Source: Gliomastix tumulicola (Eukaryota; Ascomycota; Sordariomycetes; Hypocreales; Bionectriaceae). Taken from it: DNA of 64,000 nt. The notes beneath the pieces were generated by a model. That model had not been told where the DNA came from and made no database searches. It worked only from the letters and a program-made list of their open reading frames with translations. The stretch covers positions 3,507,289 through 3,571,288 of the forward strand of contig BCHX01000003.1 in NCBI GenBank assembly GCA_001599755.1, read 5' to 3'. The number at the start of each line of letters is the position of its first letter. Position 1 is the first letter of the stretch. Below are positions 34,815 through 46,232 of the stretch, in pieces. Made by a program: the position numbers and the translations under genes.

Positions 34815-37226
34815 CTAGTCCTCGTCGCTATCATCAGAATCATCATCATCATCATCGTCCTCCTCCTCCTCGGATGCATTCTCAAGCCACTCCACCAGCA
34901 CGCGACACTTCTCCTTGAGCCCCGTCATGACCTCGCCCTCGACGGCGCGCGCGTCAGCCCACCAGCCGAGGATGCCGTCCTCCTCGAGGATGTCGAGCGC
35001 GTAGAGCTGCTGCAGCAGGGCGGCGAGGAGGATGCCGGCCTTGGGGTCCGGTCCCGAGGCCGAGGCCTTTGTGTGCGCGAGGGCCTTTTGGAGCTGGAGG
35101 ATGAATTCGATCTGTTCGGGTTCGTCGCCGCCGACGCCGACCTCGTCGATGAATTTCGTAGCGCCCTTGCGGGCTGTGAGGGCCTTCTCGGCGGCCTTGG
35201 CGGGCTCGAGGGCGCCGTGTTCGGGCGTGAGGAGCTCTGCTGCGCGGCGGGCGAAGGCGGTGGCGACGGCCTTGCGCATCATGGCGTCGGAGGCGTCGTT
35301 GGCCAGGCGGAGGCCCATAAACTCGAGCTTGGCCGAGTCGAAGTCGCCCGTCTCGGCGCGGAGGGCGTCGACGAGGCCGTGGACGGCGTCGGAGTGGAAG
35401 CCGAGGCGAGAGGCCGAGTCGTCGGAGGCGAAGGAGGAGAGGCGGGAGCGGGTTGAGCCGGCGTCGGCGGAGAGGAGCATGTTGTCGTCGTCGTCGTCGG
35501 ATTCGACATCGGAGGCGAGCGTGGAGATGGAGGATGAGGAGAGGTTGAGGTTGGCGAGGGAGTAGAGGAGGGACTTCTGGAGGCGGGCCGGGTCTTCATC
35601 GTCGGCCTCGTCGTCCTCTGAGTCGTGGAAGGGCGCGGCGTTGGTGTCCGGGCCGAGGAGGGTGGTGTCCTTGGTCGTGATGGGTTCACCAGTGGCCGAG
35701 ACGGCGGACAGCACGGCGCCCTGCGTCAGATTGACGCCCGTGCCGACCTGGACATTGAAGGAGACAAGCGCGCCTTCGCTGACAGTGCTGCCCTTTCCTA
35801 TGATAGCAGAGTCTGCAACGACGGACTGCGATATCCTCACGTCGTCCTCGACTGTGGCGTCATTCCAGATGAAGCAGTTCTCAAGCGTCACGTTCGCGCC
35901 GATCTTACAGTGCGTCCCGATGATGCTATTCGTCACTTTTGATCCGGCGCCGATAGATGTCCCGCCTCCCACAATCGAGTTGGACAGCTTGACATCGCCA
36001 GCAACTGCGGCGCTCGTCTCGATGACCACGCCACCCCGGTGTCTCCTGTACTTCTGGCCCGGCACGATGTTGTTTTCGGGCAGGAACGGCGAGGCCCACC
36101 GGCTGAGGATATCCTGACTGATGGCGTCGTACATCTGGAGGTTGCTCGCGCGCGCGGCGTATCCGTGGTCAAGCACCTCGGCGTAGATCATCTTCCCGTT
36201 CAGCTCCCAGTCCTTGAGGACGCCGTGGAGGTAGTTCCGCCGCGGTAGCTCGTAATCGAAGCTCTCGCTCCACAGGGCGAGGACCTCGGGGGTGCAGATG
36301 TCAATCTGGGCGTCGATGAGGTCGGCACGGACCTCGAAGTCGGTGGACAGCTCGTCGGGGATGGCCGGGTCGAGGGCGAGGTAATGGTCGCTCTGGAAGG
36401 GGTGCATCTCGTCATAGTGCAGGCAGCGCTTCGTCTTGGAGTCGACGGCGAAGACCGGTGTGATTGCGTTGGGCCTCGTGCGGTGGGCACCGAGGCCACC
36501 GCTTCGGAGGACGAGCGTCATGATGTTGGCGGCGCTGGCCTCGCGCCGGGCGCGGTGCGCGGCGAGGATGTCGTCGAGCAGGATGTTGGAGACGAGGTCG
36601 CCGTGGACGAGGATGAAGTCGCCGTCCACCAGGGAGCGCTTATCCATGTCGCGGAGGACGTCGCCTGCGGACCGGGCGTCGGCGACGCGGACGAACTGGA
36701 GGACGGAGAAGGGACACGAGCGCGAGGTCGTGGACCATCTCGAGCGGCCAATGTAGTCCTCGACCTGGTCGGTGTGTGCGCCGCAGTAGATGTAGACCTC
36801 GTTGACGCCGTTCATGGCGAGGAACTCGAGCGTGTACTCGATGAGCGGTGTATTTGCTAGCGGTAGGAGACACTGCAATGGTCAGCCTTCTGTATCAGAT
36901 TCTCTCTCGCATTGTCGTCGCCGTCTTGGCGATGCGGGAGACGAGGCTGGGTTTCGCTTACTCTTGGCTTCTCGACTGTGAACGGGCGGAATCTGTCCTG
37001 GAAGGAGTCTGCGAGGACCTAGATACCGCGATTGACATGTAAGCTTCCGGTTCCCCTGCGGTACTCAATTGGCGAGGGATTCCCGCTCGCAATCGAAGGT
37101 AGGATGGTCAAGACCAGGGGGACGTACCACTGCCTGGAGGCTGTCCTCGCTCTTGCTCTCAGCGCCCGACTTGGCGGGCTTCTTGCCCTTGGCGGAGCTG
37201 GAGCCGCTCTTCCCCTTGTGCGACAT
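34815..37226 (-). CDS. eIF2B epsilon subunit (catalytic guanine exchange subunit)
   Basis: Three exons on the - strand: 37226-37128, 37018-36962 (57 nt) and 36872-34815. The introns are 109 and 89 nt, giving 737 aa. Exon 1 supplies a Ser/Lys-rich start and LQAVV, exon 2 continues LADSFQDRFRPFTVEKPR, and exon 3 begins CLLPLANTPLIEYTLEFLA. Residues about 30-300 are the nucleotidyl-transferase-like fold, and about 345-470 are left-handed beta-helix hexapeptide repeats (GDVKLSNSIVGGGTSIG, SIIGTHCKIGANV). The C-terminal about 180 residues are the W2 domain that carries exchange activity on eIF2, ending with LVEWLENASEEEE and a long Asp/Glu tail. It is the orthologue of yeast Gcd6 and acts in the cytosolic eIF2B complex. 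Confidence 0.93.
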
Positions 37227-40200
37227 GGCCTATCGGAGATTCTGCACAGTGATGGAGTGAGGGGAAGAGGTCGAGGGGAGATGGCGCTGTGGAAGAATGT
37301 GGTCATCACAATGGACCGCCTCCCATTCGAAACTGTGACTCAATGCACTCCAGCCTCGAAATTTCGTGGACGTGCGCGGGGCACAATCGCGGGGCAAAAA
37401 AATCGGCGCCATCTGGCTACCCTATACATGAGGCTGAGTGTGTAGTGGGCGAGCAGACAGACAGACAGATCACATCTTGCTCAGTCTCACCAGACCCTGA
37501 TACGGTTCATTGCTCACGGCCCTGAAGATCATCTGCTTACATGCGCATTGGGGTAAAGTATTCTGGGTCATGCCTGCATCCATCTATCCCTGAGCTCAAC
37601 GCATCACCAAGGCTGACTGATCGTTGCACCTGCGACGCTAACAAAGGGCCGGGACTCGCGGATACACGTCGCACAACTGCGCAGGAATCAAGCTCAATAT
37701 TCTGGCCCGTTGGTCGCGAGACATCTCACCTGACGCAGCCTACGGCGCGTCTCACCGGCGAGATCAGGCCAGAATTCTCGTGGGACGGGCGTACAAAAGT
37801 CGTCCGCTCTATGGCAGGATGTCTCGTCTGCATGTATGTAGCACATACCTTAAACCAGAATAAGTGATGGACGGAGCATTCCTGCCCACCCACATTCATG
37901 CAAGTAATCACCCTGTTCCTCCGCGTTCGATAGTGTAGGGAGTATAAGTGCTGATTAAGAAGGCGCTATTCGGACCTGGCTGAGATGGCTGGTGGGCGGC
38001 GGGTTTATTGGTTTTGGAGTGAGACGTGTGTGTTGGGGGAACAGGGACGGCAGCACAATCGAGCACATCATCAGCTGCTAGAGCCAGGCCGAAGAGATTC
38101 GGGGCGGCCAAGCCGGCGCCGTTGGGAAAGGAGGAGAAGGAGGGAAGGATGCAGGCGGTAGACGACCGCCAGTAGTCTGGCTGCTAGTCCACGATGCCCT
38201 GGAGTCGGGCTACGATATGGACACGGATCTTCGGATTTGGGATTTTCGATGGTGTCGCGCGGGGAGGGATTGCCCAGCCCATTGGGACAGACAGACAGGT
38301 CACGGAGGCGAGGGCAAAATACCTAGTCAGATGCCAGCAGCAGCAGCAGCAGCAGCAGCATCAGCAAACTGTCTCTCGCCCCCCCCGGACGTGCATGAAA
38401 CTATTGCAATTGCCAGCTCTGCACGTGTCCAACGGGCTGCGTGTTGCGAACCGCTTTGAGGTGATGGTGGCGATGGAGAGGGACCTGGAGCCGGCGTTGC
38501 TATTGGCAGCCCACTGGCAGAACTAGCAGTTCGATGGCACCCGGCCCACTGGGACCGGGAGCAAGCCGGACGACGTACGAGGACAAACATGTAATTTTTC
38601 GTCTTTATTCTCTTCTTCGGTTCTTCTCTGGTCCCTATCGGTTCCGAGTGGGGAGGAGAGCTGGGCGGCAACGCCGCGCTCAATCTGCCAGCCGCGTCCA
38701 GGCACTTCGGGCTGCGCTCGTTCTCATTGGTGGCAGGAAGGAGAGTGTGATGGCGGTGACCAGGTGAGCCGCTGTGCCTGGTCTACTTAGTCACCTAAGT
38801 GTGCATGCAACTAGCACCCTGAATCTGCTGGGTCACCCGCCCTGCTGCATGTCTACGGAGCCATCAACGTACATACCGACATACAACCTTCCCTATCAAA
38901 GTGTACCCAGCCGACTAGTCGAAAAAGCTGTCCGTTGAGGTTTGAGCGACTCCCAAAGGGATCAGTGGCTCCGTCCGGGAGTATTGTTCACTGGTTGGTT
39001 GGTGACTTATATCAATATGTACTTGCGCTTTGCCGCCGCCTGTCAAATGCTCATGTGAGCACACCGCCGCTGAATGGGACGGATGTGACAGGTTCCGAGG
39101 CTTGTTTCTGTCCGATACGGCGGCGATGCCGAGGCGAGACAGAGGAGTAGAGCCTGAGCAGGGGAGGCTAGAAAAGGAGAAGCAACAGAGAAGAAAAAAT
39201 TTCCCAAAAATTTCCTCACCTCTGGCCCTGCCGCTTCCCCCTATTGTGCCGTCTCTTGGTCTGCCGGTGAGAGCCGTTGTCCCCCCAAAAGAATGTCTTG
39301 GGGGCGACCACAGTCACACAAAGAGGCGTCCAGGGTGGGACGTGCTAGTCGGGCGTGAGGTTGCTCAGAGCGGTGCTGGATCCCGCCATGGCGCGTCCCG
39401 TAATTTCCTCCTGCCCGATTCCGCCTGCTGACCTCTGATGGCCACGATCGCCTGCGTCGCGGGAAAGCTGTTGATTTCGAAAGAGAGCTGCTGGAGGTCT
39501 TCCTCAAGGGGGAGAGGGGGGGGGGGGGGGCGCTGGCAAATGGGCGGGCGGCACCCGCGAGGCACATTAAGCTCGTTCGGGAGAATGTGGCTTGCCCTAA
39601 AGTTGCACTTTGGCCGTGAAAGTACTCGAGGGCGGGTCTGCTGCACGGAACCAGTCCACTCGCGGCCGGTGATATGGGTGGAGGGAATGTGGTGTGTGTG
39701 GTTGGTGGTGGTGGTGGGAGGAGATGGGGGTATGGATCTTCCTTACAGAATCGGGCCAGTGGTGACATTCTCGTATCGACGCTGGTCGCTGCCTTGCTGT
39801 GCCTTTTTCGCGCCGGCGAGCGGTGGTGGTGGTGGTGAGTTGTCGTCGCTGATCAGACTGATCAGAGGTGGATTGTCAGTTGTCAGTTGCGATGGATGGG
39901 CTCGTAGCGAGACGGGGATTTGTTGGATGGACAGTGCACCGTCTCGGAGAAACAATGCGCCGCACTGTGCACGGTACCTCAGCAGTCAGGACTGCCGGAG
40001 CACCGCCAGCTGCAGCTGACCTCGGGCTGGAAAGGGTGCCTGGAGTGTCTCAATGCCATGGTTTCTCGTGGCGCCACCGGGGCAAACTTACTAGCACCAT
40101 CTCGTGCCAATTTCCAGATATCTCGGTCTCTGTGTGCTGCATCGTTGCCTGTGCGATCGCATCCGAAGAAGCAGCATCGCCGTCCAAGCTCCAAATGAAG

Positions 40201-41912
40201 GACACGGGATGCGAGATAAGCTGAAAAGGGCGGCTAGCCGTACGGAGTAAAGGTCGTCGTAGGTACCCAAGGTAGACCCTTGCTGGCCCCTCTCTCAACG
40301 CTCTCGGTTGGGATTTGTCGTCGATGGCACAAGAATGTGTACTTACGAGTACCGGCTGCTTGGCCTGAGCTTTTTACACAGTGCCTTACCCGGACGACCA
40401 AGGAATCCTTGCAGCGACTCCTGCTGCTAATAATGTGCCAGCTGAGTTCCGTAGCATGGTTCCTCCTACTGCCTTACCCGCTTACATTCTTGAGGGAATC
40501 AAATCTTACCTCGAGCTGCAAAAGCTTAGGCTGGATGAGGCAATAAGTCTGCTCACACTCACATGCACTGGACGGGCGCTGGAACACGGCACCGGTACAT
40601 CTGAGATACCTCACCCACCTGATGGGGACAAGAGGTCCATGCGCGAGGAGCGGCTGACGATGGGATCCCTGTCCTCTCTGGAAGAAGTGGAAGGGTGCTT
40701 CCTGGTGAGCAGCTCCCAGTCGGATAGATCACGCAGTCTTCCCAAGCCAATTGGTCCCCCGATGGCCTAAGGGGCTCCACTGCCGCTCCATCAGCAGAAT
40801 GCTTTTTTCCCCAAGTTCTGTCTGCGAGTCCTGGACTCCTCAGTCCCGTCCGCCCATTGCCAGAGATGCATAATGGAGACAGACGCCCGTCCTTTTTTGT
40901 GAGCGAGGGAAGGGTCCGGCCGATTGAGAGACACGGCCGCCGATAGACCTTACCCCTGGATTTGTCTTGTCTCTCGCGCAGCCGCCCACAATTTCCCTGT
41001 GCATTCCGTCTTCTTGCCGGCGTCTTCCACGGAGATGAGGTGCTAAGGTAGTAGTTAGTACCAACGTGGTGTGCGTGGGAGGTGGGAGGGGACAGGCAGG
41101 AGAGAGAAAAAAAAGCCGTCGCCCTGACCATGACGAGCCCATCTCGTAGCCACAGGGCGCTAAATTGCCGATCAGTGATTTTGGCTCAGCGAAGCAGCAG
41201 TGACCAGCAGTGACACGTAGGTACAAATCCATCGCGCTCGGTACAGGCACTTCCCGGCGCAGCCACTCGTACTGTACTTGCGAGGTACATCCCTGCACCT
41301 GCCCTGCACCTGCCCTGCGCTTGCCCTCTCTTCACTGCAGGTTCTTTGCCTTAAACGGAGAGTGGTAAGAGCCCATCTCGCCTGCCCATCGATCCTGCTA
41401 AACCCCGGACGACGCATCTTAAAGCGCACCGACTTATCAACCCTCGCCCACCTTGCCCGTTGGTTTTGGTTGGCCTTTTTCTGTCCGGCCAGTCTCTGCG
41501 CAGAGACTGTTGATCGGATCGCCGCGTCACTTTAATACTACCCGATCTCGTTTCCTTATTTTCTTCCTTCCCAGACCCAGACCTAGACCAGTCTTTGATC
41601 TCCTCAATTGACCACACCTGCGCATGCTTGCCAGCTGCATCCCCCGACGTCGCCAATATCTCTCCTCTCCCCAGGGAGATATTTTCCCACCCTTCATAAC
41701 CTTGGTTATAAGACCGAGACGGTTGCGACGACGGCACGCAGTTGAGGACGGAAGAACTTGAGCCACATACACACCCAAATTGTATGGTCCCATAACTCAA
41801 GTATTTATTCGACCCCGTGGACGAATACCCGCCTTTGCCGCTTTCCCAGACCTTTTTGCTTATCCCTCGGGGTATCGTACACGAGAGGACGCCCCTGCTT
41901 TGCTGCTTTGCC
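37227..41912. other. Gene-free interval and SKN7 leader
   Basis: About 4.7 kb with no recognisable gene. The 347-aa - strand frame at 41351-42394 is antisense to SKN7 and its leader and is a shadow. Simple repeats include (CAG)8 at 38335, a G14 run at 39517 and a short tandem of ctgcacctgcc type near 41294-41325. From about 41280 to 41912 the + strand is pyrimidine-rich and is the probable SKN7 leader. Confidence 0.5.
38335..38360 (+). repeat. (CAG)8 trinucleotide repeat
   Basis: Eight CAG units plus a partial unit, outside any recognised gene. Confidence 0.9.
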
Positions 41913-44223
41913 ATGTCTGGAACCGAGCTGCCAGGAGCTCCAGGAGGCGGGAACAATGCGAGCGAATTCGTAAGTTGATGATGCCCAACGCCGGCCGTTT
42001 TGATCATGTCGATGCTGACTCGAAGCTCGGTGCAGGTCAGGAAACTCTTTCGGTAACCACGCCCCCCCCCTCTTCGTGCCACCTCCCGATCCGGCCCTCC
42101 ACAGCAGCCAGCAACATCCATCGCTAACTCGAACGGCCATGTAGAATGCTCGAAGACCCGTCCCATCAGGACGTAGCTCGATGGGGCAAGGACGGCGACA
42201 CCTTCGTCGTGGTTGAGGTGCGACTTGAACCCCCCCCGGCTGTCTGCGAAAGCGCGCGCGCGCGCGCGCACGAATACAGTGACTCGGAATGCTGACGATG
42301 TGCTTGCGCAACAGGGAGAGAAATTCACCCGCTCGATCCTCCCGAAACACTTCAAGCACAGCAACATGTCGAGTTTTATCCGACAGTTGAACAAGTACGA
42401 CTTTCACAAGGTGAAACCGTCGAGCGACAGCGAGAACAATTCCCCACTGGGCAATGTATGTGTCCCGATCATCCTTCATTGCGCGTTTGAAGCACCATCC
42501 GGCATCGGTGGAAGAGTGTCGAGAGGCGACAGGACGAAGTCGAAATGCGCAGAGATCCGAGGAGAGTGGTGGCTAACATGGTTTTCGTCGCTAGGTCCTC
42601 GAGTTCCGACACCCGCACTTCCGAATCGACAGCAAAGATGATCTCGACAACATCCGGCGTAAGGCGCCTGCCCCTAGGAAGCCGCAGGCGACCGAGGACT
42701 TCACGACGAGCCATCACATCAGCGTCATGTCGGAGCAGCTGGCCGCCACTCAGCAGCAAGTGCAGCAGCTTCAGGAGTTCTATGCCGAGCTGAACAACAC
42801 CAACAAGTTCCTCGTCAACGAGGTCTTCACCCTGACGAAGATCCTCAACGCCCAGAAGCAGGCCCAGCACGAGATGCTCAACTTCCTCACGCCCTGGGGC
42901 GAGACGTCGAATAGTAACAACACCAACAGCAACAACAACAACAGCAACAACTTCATGAACCAGTCGATCACCACGAATGGACGCGGTAACGACGGGGATG
43001 ACGCTGCCTCTGAGCTCCGTCGGGCTCGCGAGCTTCTCTCCAGCGTGACGACGGATCCAATCCAGGACCGGGAACTCGAGCGTCTGCAGAACGTGTATGG
43101 CTCGCCCGCCGACTCGCCCTCCATCATCACCCCGACTTCTCTGCCGCTCATGCATGATCCGATGAATGACATTACCAGGTTCCCTGTGTATCCTGTTGGT
43201 CAGACTATTGGCATTGATCCCTTCCACTCGGATCACATCCACAAGATCCCCTATGCGATGCCCAATGACCTCAGTGGGGCTACTCTAGGCGAACCGCCTC
43301 AGCCGCAGCAGCCTCAGCCGACGCAGCAGATACCGAAGCCTGACCAGGCGGATTCACTCTGGGGAGCCCGTAAGCCGTCCGTGTTCCTCGTGGAGGATGA
43401 CCCTATCTGCGCCAAGATTGGCACCAAGTTCCTGAAGTCGATGGGATGCGAGGTTGAGCATGCGGTAAGTGGCGCAGTCTTCGTCTGATCTTTTTTTGAG
43501 CCTGTGAAACTGACGATTGACCGTCTTGTTAGTCCAATGGTGCCGATGCGTTTACACGCATCAACTCGGGTGCCAAGCAGTTTGATATGATCTTCATGGA
43601 TATCATCATGCCGCGACTGGATGGTGTCTCTGCAACGATGTACATCCGCCAGAGCCACCCAGCCATCCCCATTATTGCTATGACTTCAAATATCCGACCC
43701 GAGGAAGTCAATGGCTATTTCGATCATGGTGAGTTGAATCGCGCTGGGTTATCCAGTAGCTCTGCACGCTCTGTGAATGTTGGAACTGACAGTCAAATCA
43801 GGCATGAACGGCGTCCTGGCCAAGCCCTTCACCAAGGAGGGAATGTACAAGTCGGTGAGAAGCCATCTGAGCCATCTGATGAAGAATCCTCCCACCGACA
43901 CCGACCTCTCCGGCGCTGGCTTCTATATGGGCGGCGCATATCTGAATACGTCGACCGCACTCAAGTTTGACACGCCCACACCACCTTCTGGAACTGCCGC
44001 CTCCGGATGGTCGCCGGCACAGCTCCCTCAGGCTTCGCCGCTGAGCGCCACCCTCGATCAGGGATACGGGATGCTAAATGGCGGCAATCAGTTCGGCATG
44101 GCGACGGGTCATCGACCAACCTATTCGGGCACCATGCAATCCGGCGACTCCAGCTCAGGCCGATTGTCTGACATCGACAGCCCGCCCGAGAAGAGGCAAC
44201 GCCTGAATCCTCCGGGTTACTAG
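41913..44223 (+). CDS. SKN7/PRR1-type response regulator transcription factor
   Basis: Seven exons: 41913-41969, 42036-42052 (17 nt), 42145-42217, 42315-42455, 42595-43464, 43533-43728 and 43802-44223, giving 591 aa. All introns are GT-AG, 66-139 nt. The HSF-type DNA-binding domain (about residues 17-115) is split over exons 1-5: [48 protein letters not shown] coiled coil follows near 155-205, then Asn- and Gln-rich linkers. The receiver domain begins at [10 protein letters not shown], has its phosphoacceptor at about D409 in [13 protein letters not shown], and carries the conserved Lys in [13 protein letters not shown]7 acts in the nucleus downstream of the histidine-phosphotransfer relay in oxidative and osmotic stress and cell-wall integrity. 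Length and domain order are normal for the family. Confidence 0.95.
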
Positions 44224-45980
44224 ACCTTGGAAGGGAGATATCGATCATCTACCTCGCATTTTCTTATGTTCCTTGATCTAGAGTCGGCGATCTGTTGTAT
44301 ATGAACAAACACAAAACAAACAAAGAAACAATCTTGCTCCTTTTGGGTCATTCGGCGAGGCGTTGCGGCATAATGGAGGCGGGGGCCTGAAATTGGGATG
44401 GCTGGGCGGTGAGAAGCGCTTCCGTTGACCACACAGAACTTCTTGGATACTCGGTGATCGAAAGGTTGATTCCTTATCGAGACTCGCGGGATGCGCTTGC
44501 TTATGTTTTTGACGATCTTGCGGCGGGACGCCTGAGCGGCGTGGGAAGAAGATATAGCCCATATGGGAGATTTACGGCCATGGAAGCTCGGAAACAAGGT
44601 TTCAAAGATACCTCTTGGGAAGAAAAGACGGACGACAGAAAGAAGAAAGGGAAAGAAAAAAATGGGAAGCACCACAAAAATATGAGTGAGCCTGTCTTGT
44701 TATTACTATAATGGTTTTTTGGGGTTGTCGATAGCTGTGTTGAGGTAAATAGGTTGCTTTATCTTCAAGATCAACAACGAAATAATACTGGCATCAATAA
44801 CAAAACAAAACATACCTTGCAATCTAGCCCCCAATTCACATCACACTACGTGCATCCTGCGTTCTCGAAATCGGTCGAGATTGAGGAAAGAGGGGTATAT
44901 TATAACCTTAGTAGTAGGTACGACTACCTGGGAAGAGGAGGGATCTTGTTCTAGAATCTCCCGACCTAGACCCTGTTACACCAACCACCCTTGAACTTCT
45001 GCAATCTGAGATTGAAAGGCTCACACCCGGCCCGGGCCTACGGTAACAAGATCTGGTAATCTGTCCCAGATTATTCCCGCCCTGCGAAAATAAACGTGTG
45101 TGTGTAAGTGTGTGTGTGAGTGTGTGTGTGACAGGGCGGCAGGTGGAGGGGGAAGGGCCTCGACCATCTGAGCTGCGGTCTGGACTCGCGGTCCCCTGCA
45201 AGGATGACGGGATCTGGATCTGGATCTTTTTTTCTCCCTCTCCTGCGACGACGATGTGTCGTATTACGCCCTAAGACTTGGCGGGATGCGTGGGTAAGGG
45301 TTGTTTTTGCCCGGTTTTTGGGGGAGGATCTTGATTCTGCCTTGTTTTCGGGCGATTTTCTGGTTTCCATTCGATCTTAGCTTTGTCGTGGGATGGGATG
45401 GGACTGGGGAGGGAGGCTATGGTATGGACTGTGTCTGGGTTGGGTTAGTGGCTTGTTTATCGATGAAGATCACTTTGTCCTTGTTGAGTATGGGACGTAG
45501 ATAAGGATTGGGGTTTGGAACATTTCTGACGTTATCTGGTGGTTGTGTGCTTGAAATGTCATTACATGGTGGGATAATTCAGTCAAATATGAGGGTTTGG
45601 CGTGGTTGGTTATTCCTGTTTTCCAGCGGTTTTTATGTCTGCTCTTACCACATTGAACCACCGTTACACCATGGCCGGGCTCCACAATATGCTTCCTGTG
45701 TCATCTCTCCTGATTCAAGCCTTCCTACTTGACATTCACACTGCTGATTTAATAAGATACCAAACCATTAAGCCCCGAAATTTCCACTCGTGAGATTTCA
45801 AGGATTAGAAGAGGCCCTGTTAAAATCGTGTGCTTTAAAAATCTGACGATCTCTGTCTCGCTTCTTCCGGGGACCTGGAGACAGCCACCAGTCTAACATG
45901 CCATTACGTTACCCTCTCCTCGAATTCATTCATTCTCGTTCTGGTCCCCTTCTGGATCCCTCCATCTTGTGGGAATATCG
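44224..45980. other. Gene-free interval
   Basis: About 1.8 kb between SKN7 and the coding-like 3' end of the C2H2 gene. I see no convincing frame on either strand. A GT-rich microsatellite lies at 45096-45130. Confidence 0.5.
45096..45130. repeat. Interrupted (GT)n microsatellite
   Basis: GT dinucleotides interrupted twice by an A (gtgtaagtgtg and gtgagtgtg), read directly. Confidence 0.9.
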
Positions 45981-46232
45981 TTATGTTCCGTCAGCGTTCC
46001 GGTATTCTTCTTCCAAAACCAAGCCCCAACGCCTAGTGGTTGTATTTGGGATATCCTGTTGCTGTTCAAGCCAGCTCATTGTCTCGCCGTCGTTTACCTC
46101 TCCCATATATGTCGTGGCTTCTGGCGAATAGTCCTCTCGGTCATAGGACCAGTCAGATCGCTCGGCGCCCGGCTCCTTGACTGGACTCTTCGCATGCCCA
46201 ATGGTGGGTGGGTAATCTGGTAGTCCTTGCTT
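45981..46232 (-). other. In-frame continuation of the C2H2 gene past its TAG
   Basis: Beyond the TAG at 46235-46233 the same - strand frame stays open for 83 codons to TAA at 45983-45981. The encoded sequence is hydrophilic and protein-like, with short pieces such as DWSYDREDYSPEATTYMGE and WLEQQQDIPNTTTRRWG. It is not low-complexity. It is probably the ancestral C-terminus cut off by a nonsense change, or is reached by readthrough. No intron of workable length spans only the stop. Confidence 0.5.

Noticed and set aside
41351..42394. 347-aa - strand ORF
   Set aside because: It is antisense to the SKN7 leader, introns and DNA-binding exons. A shadow frame.
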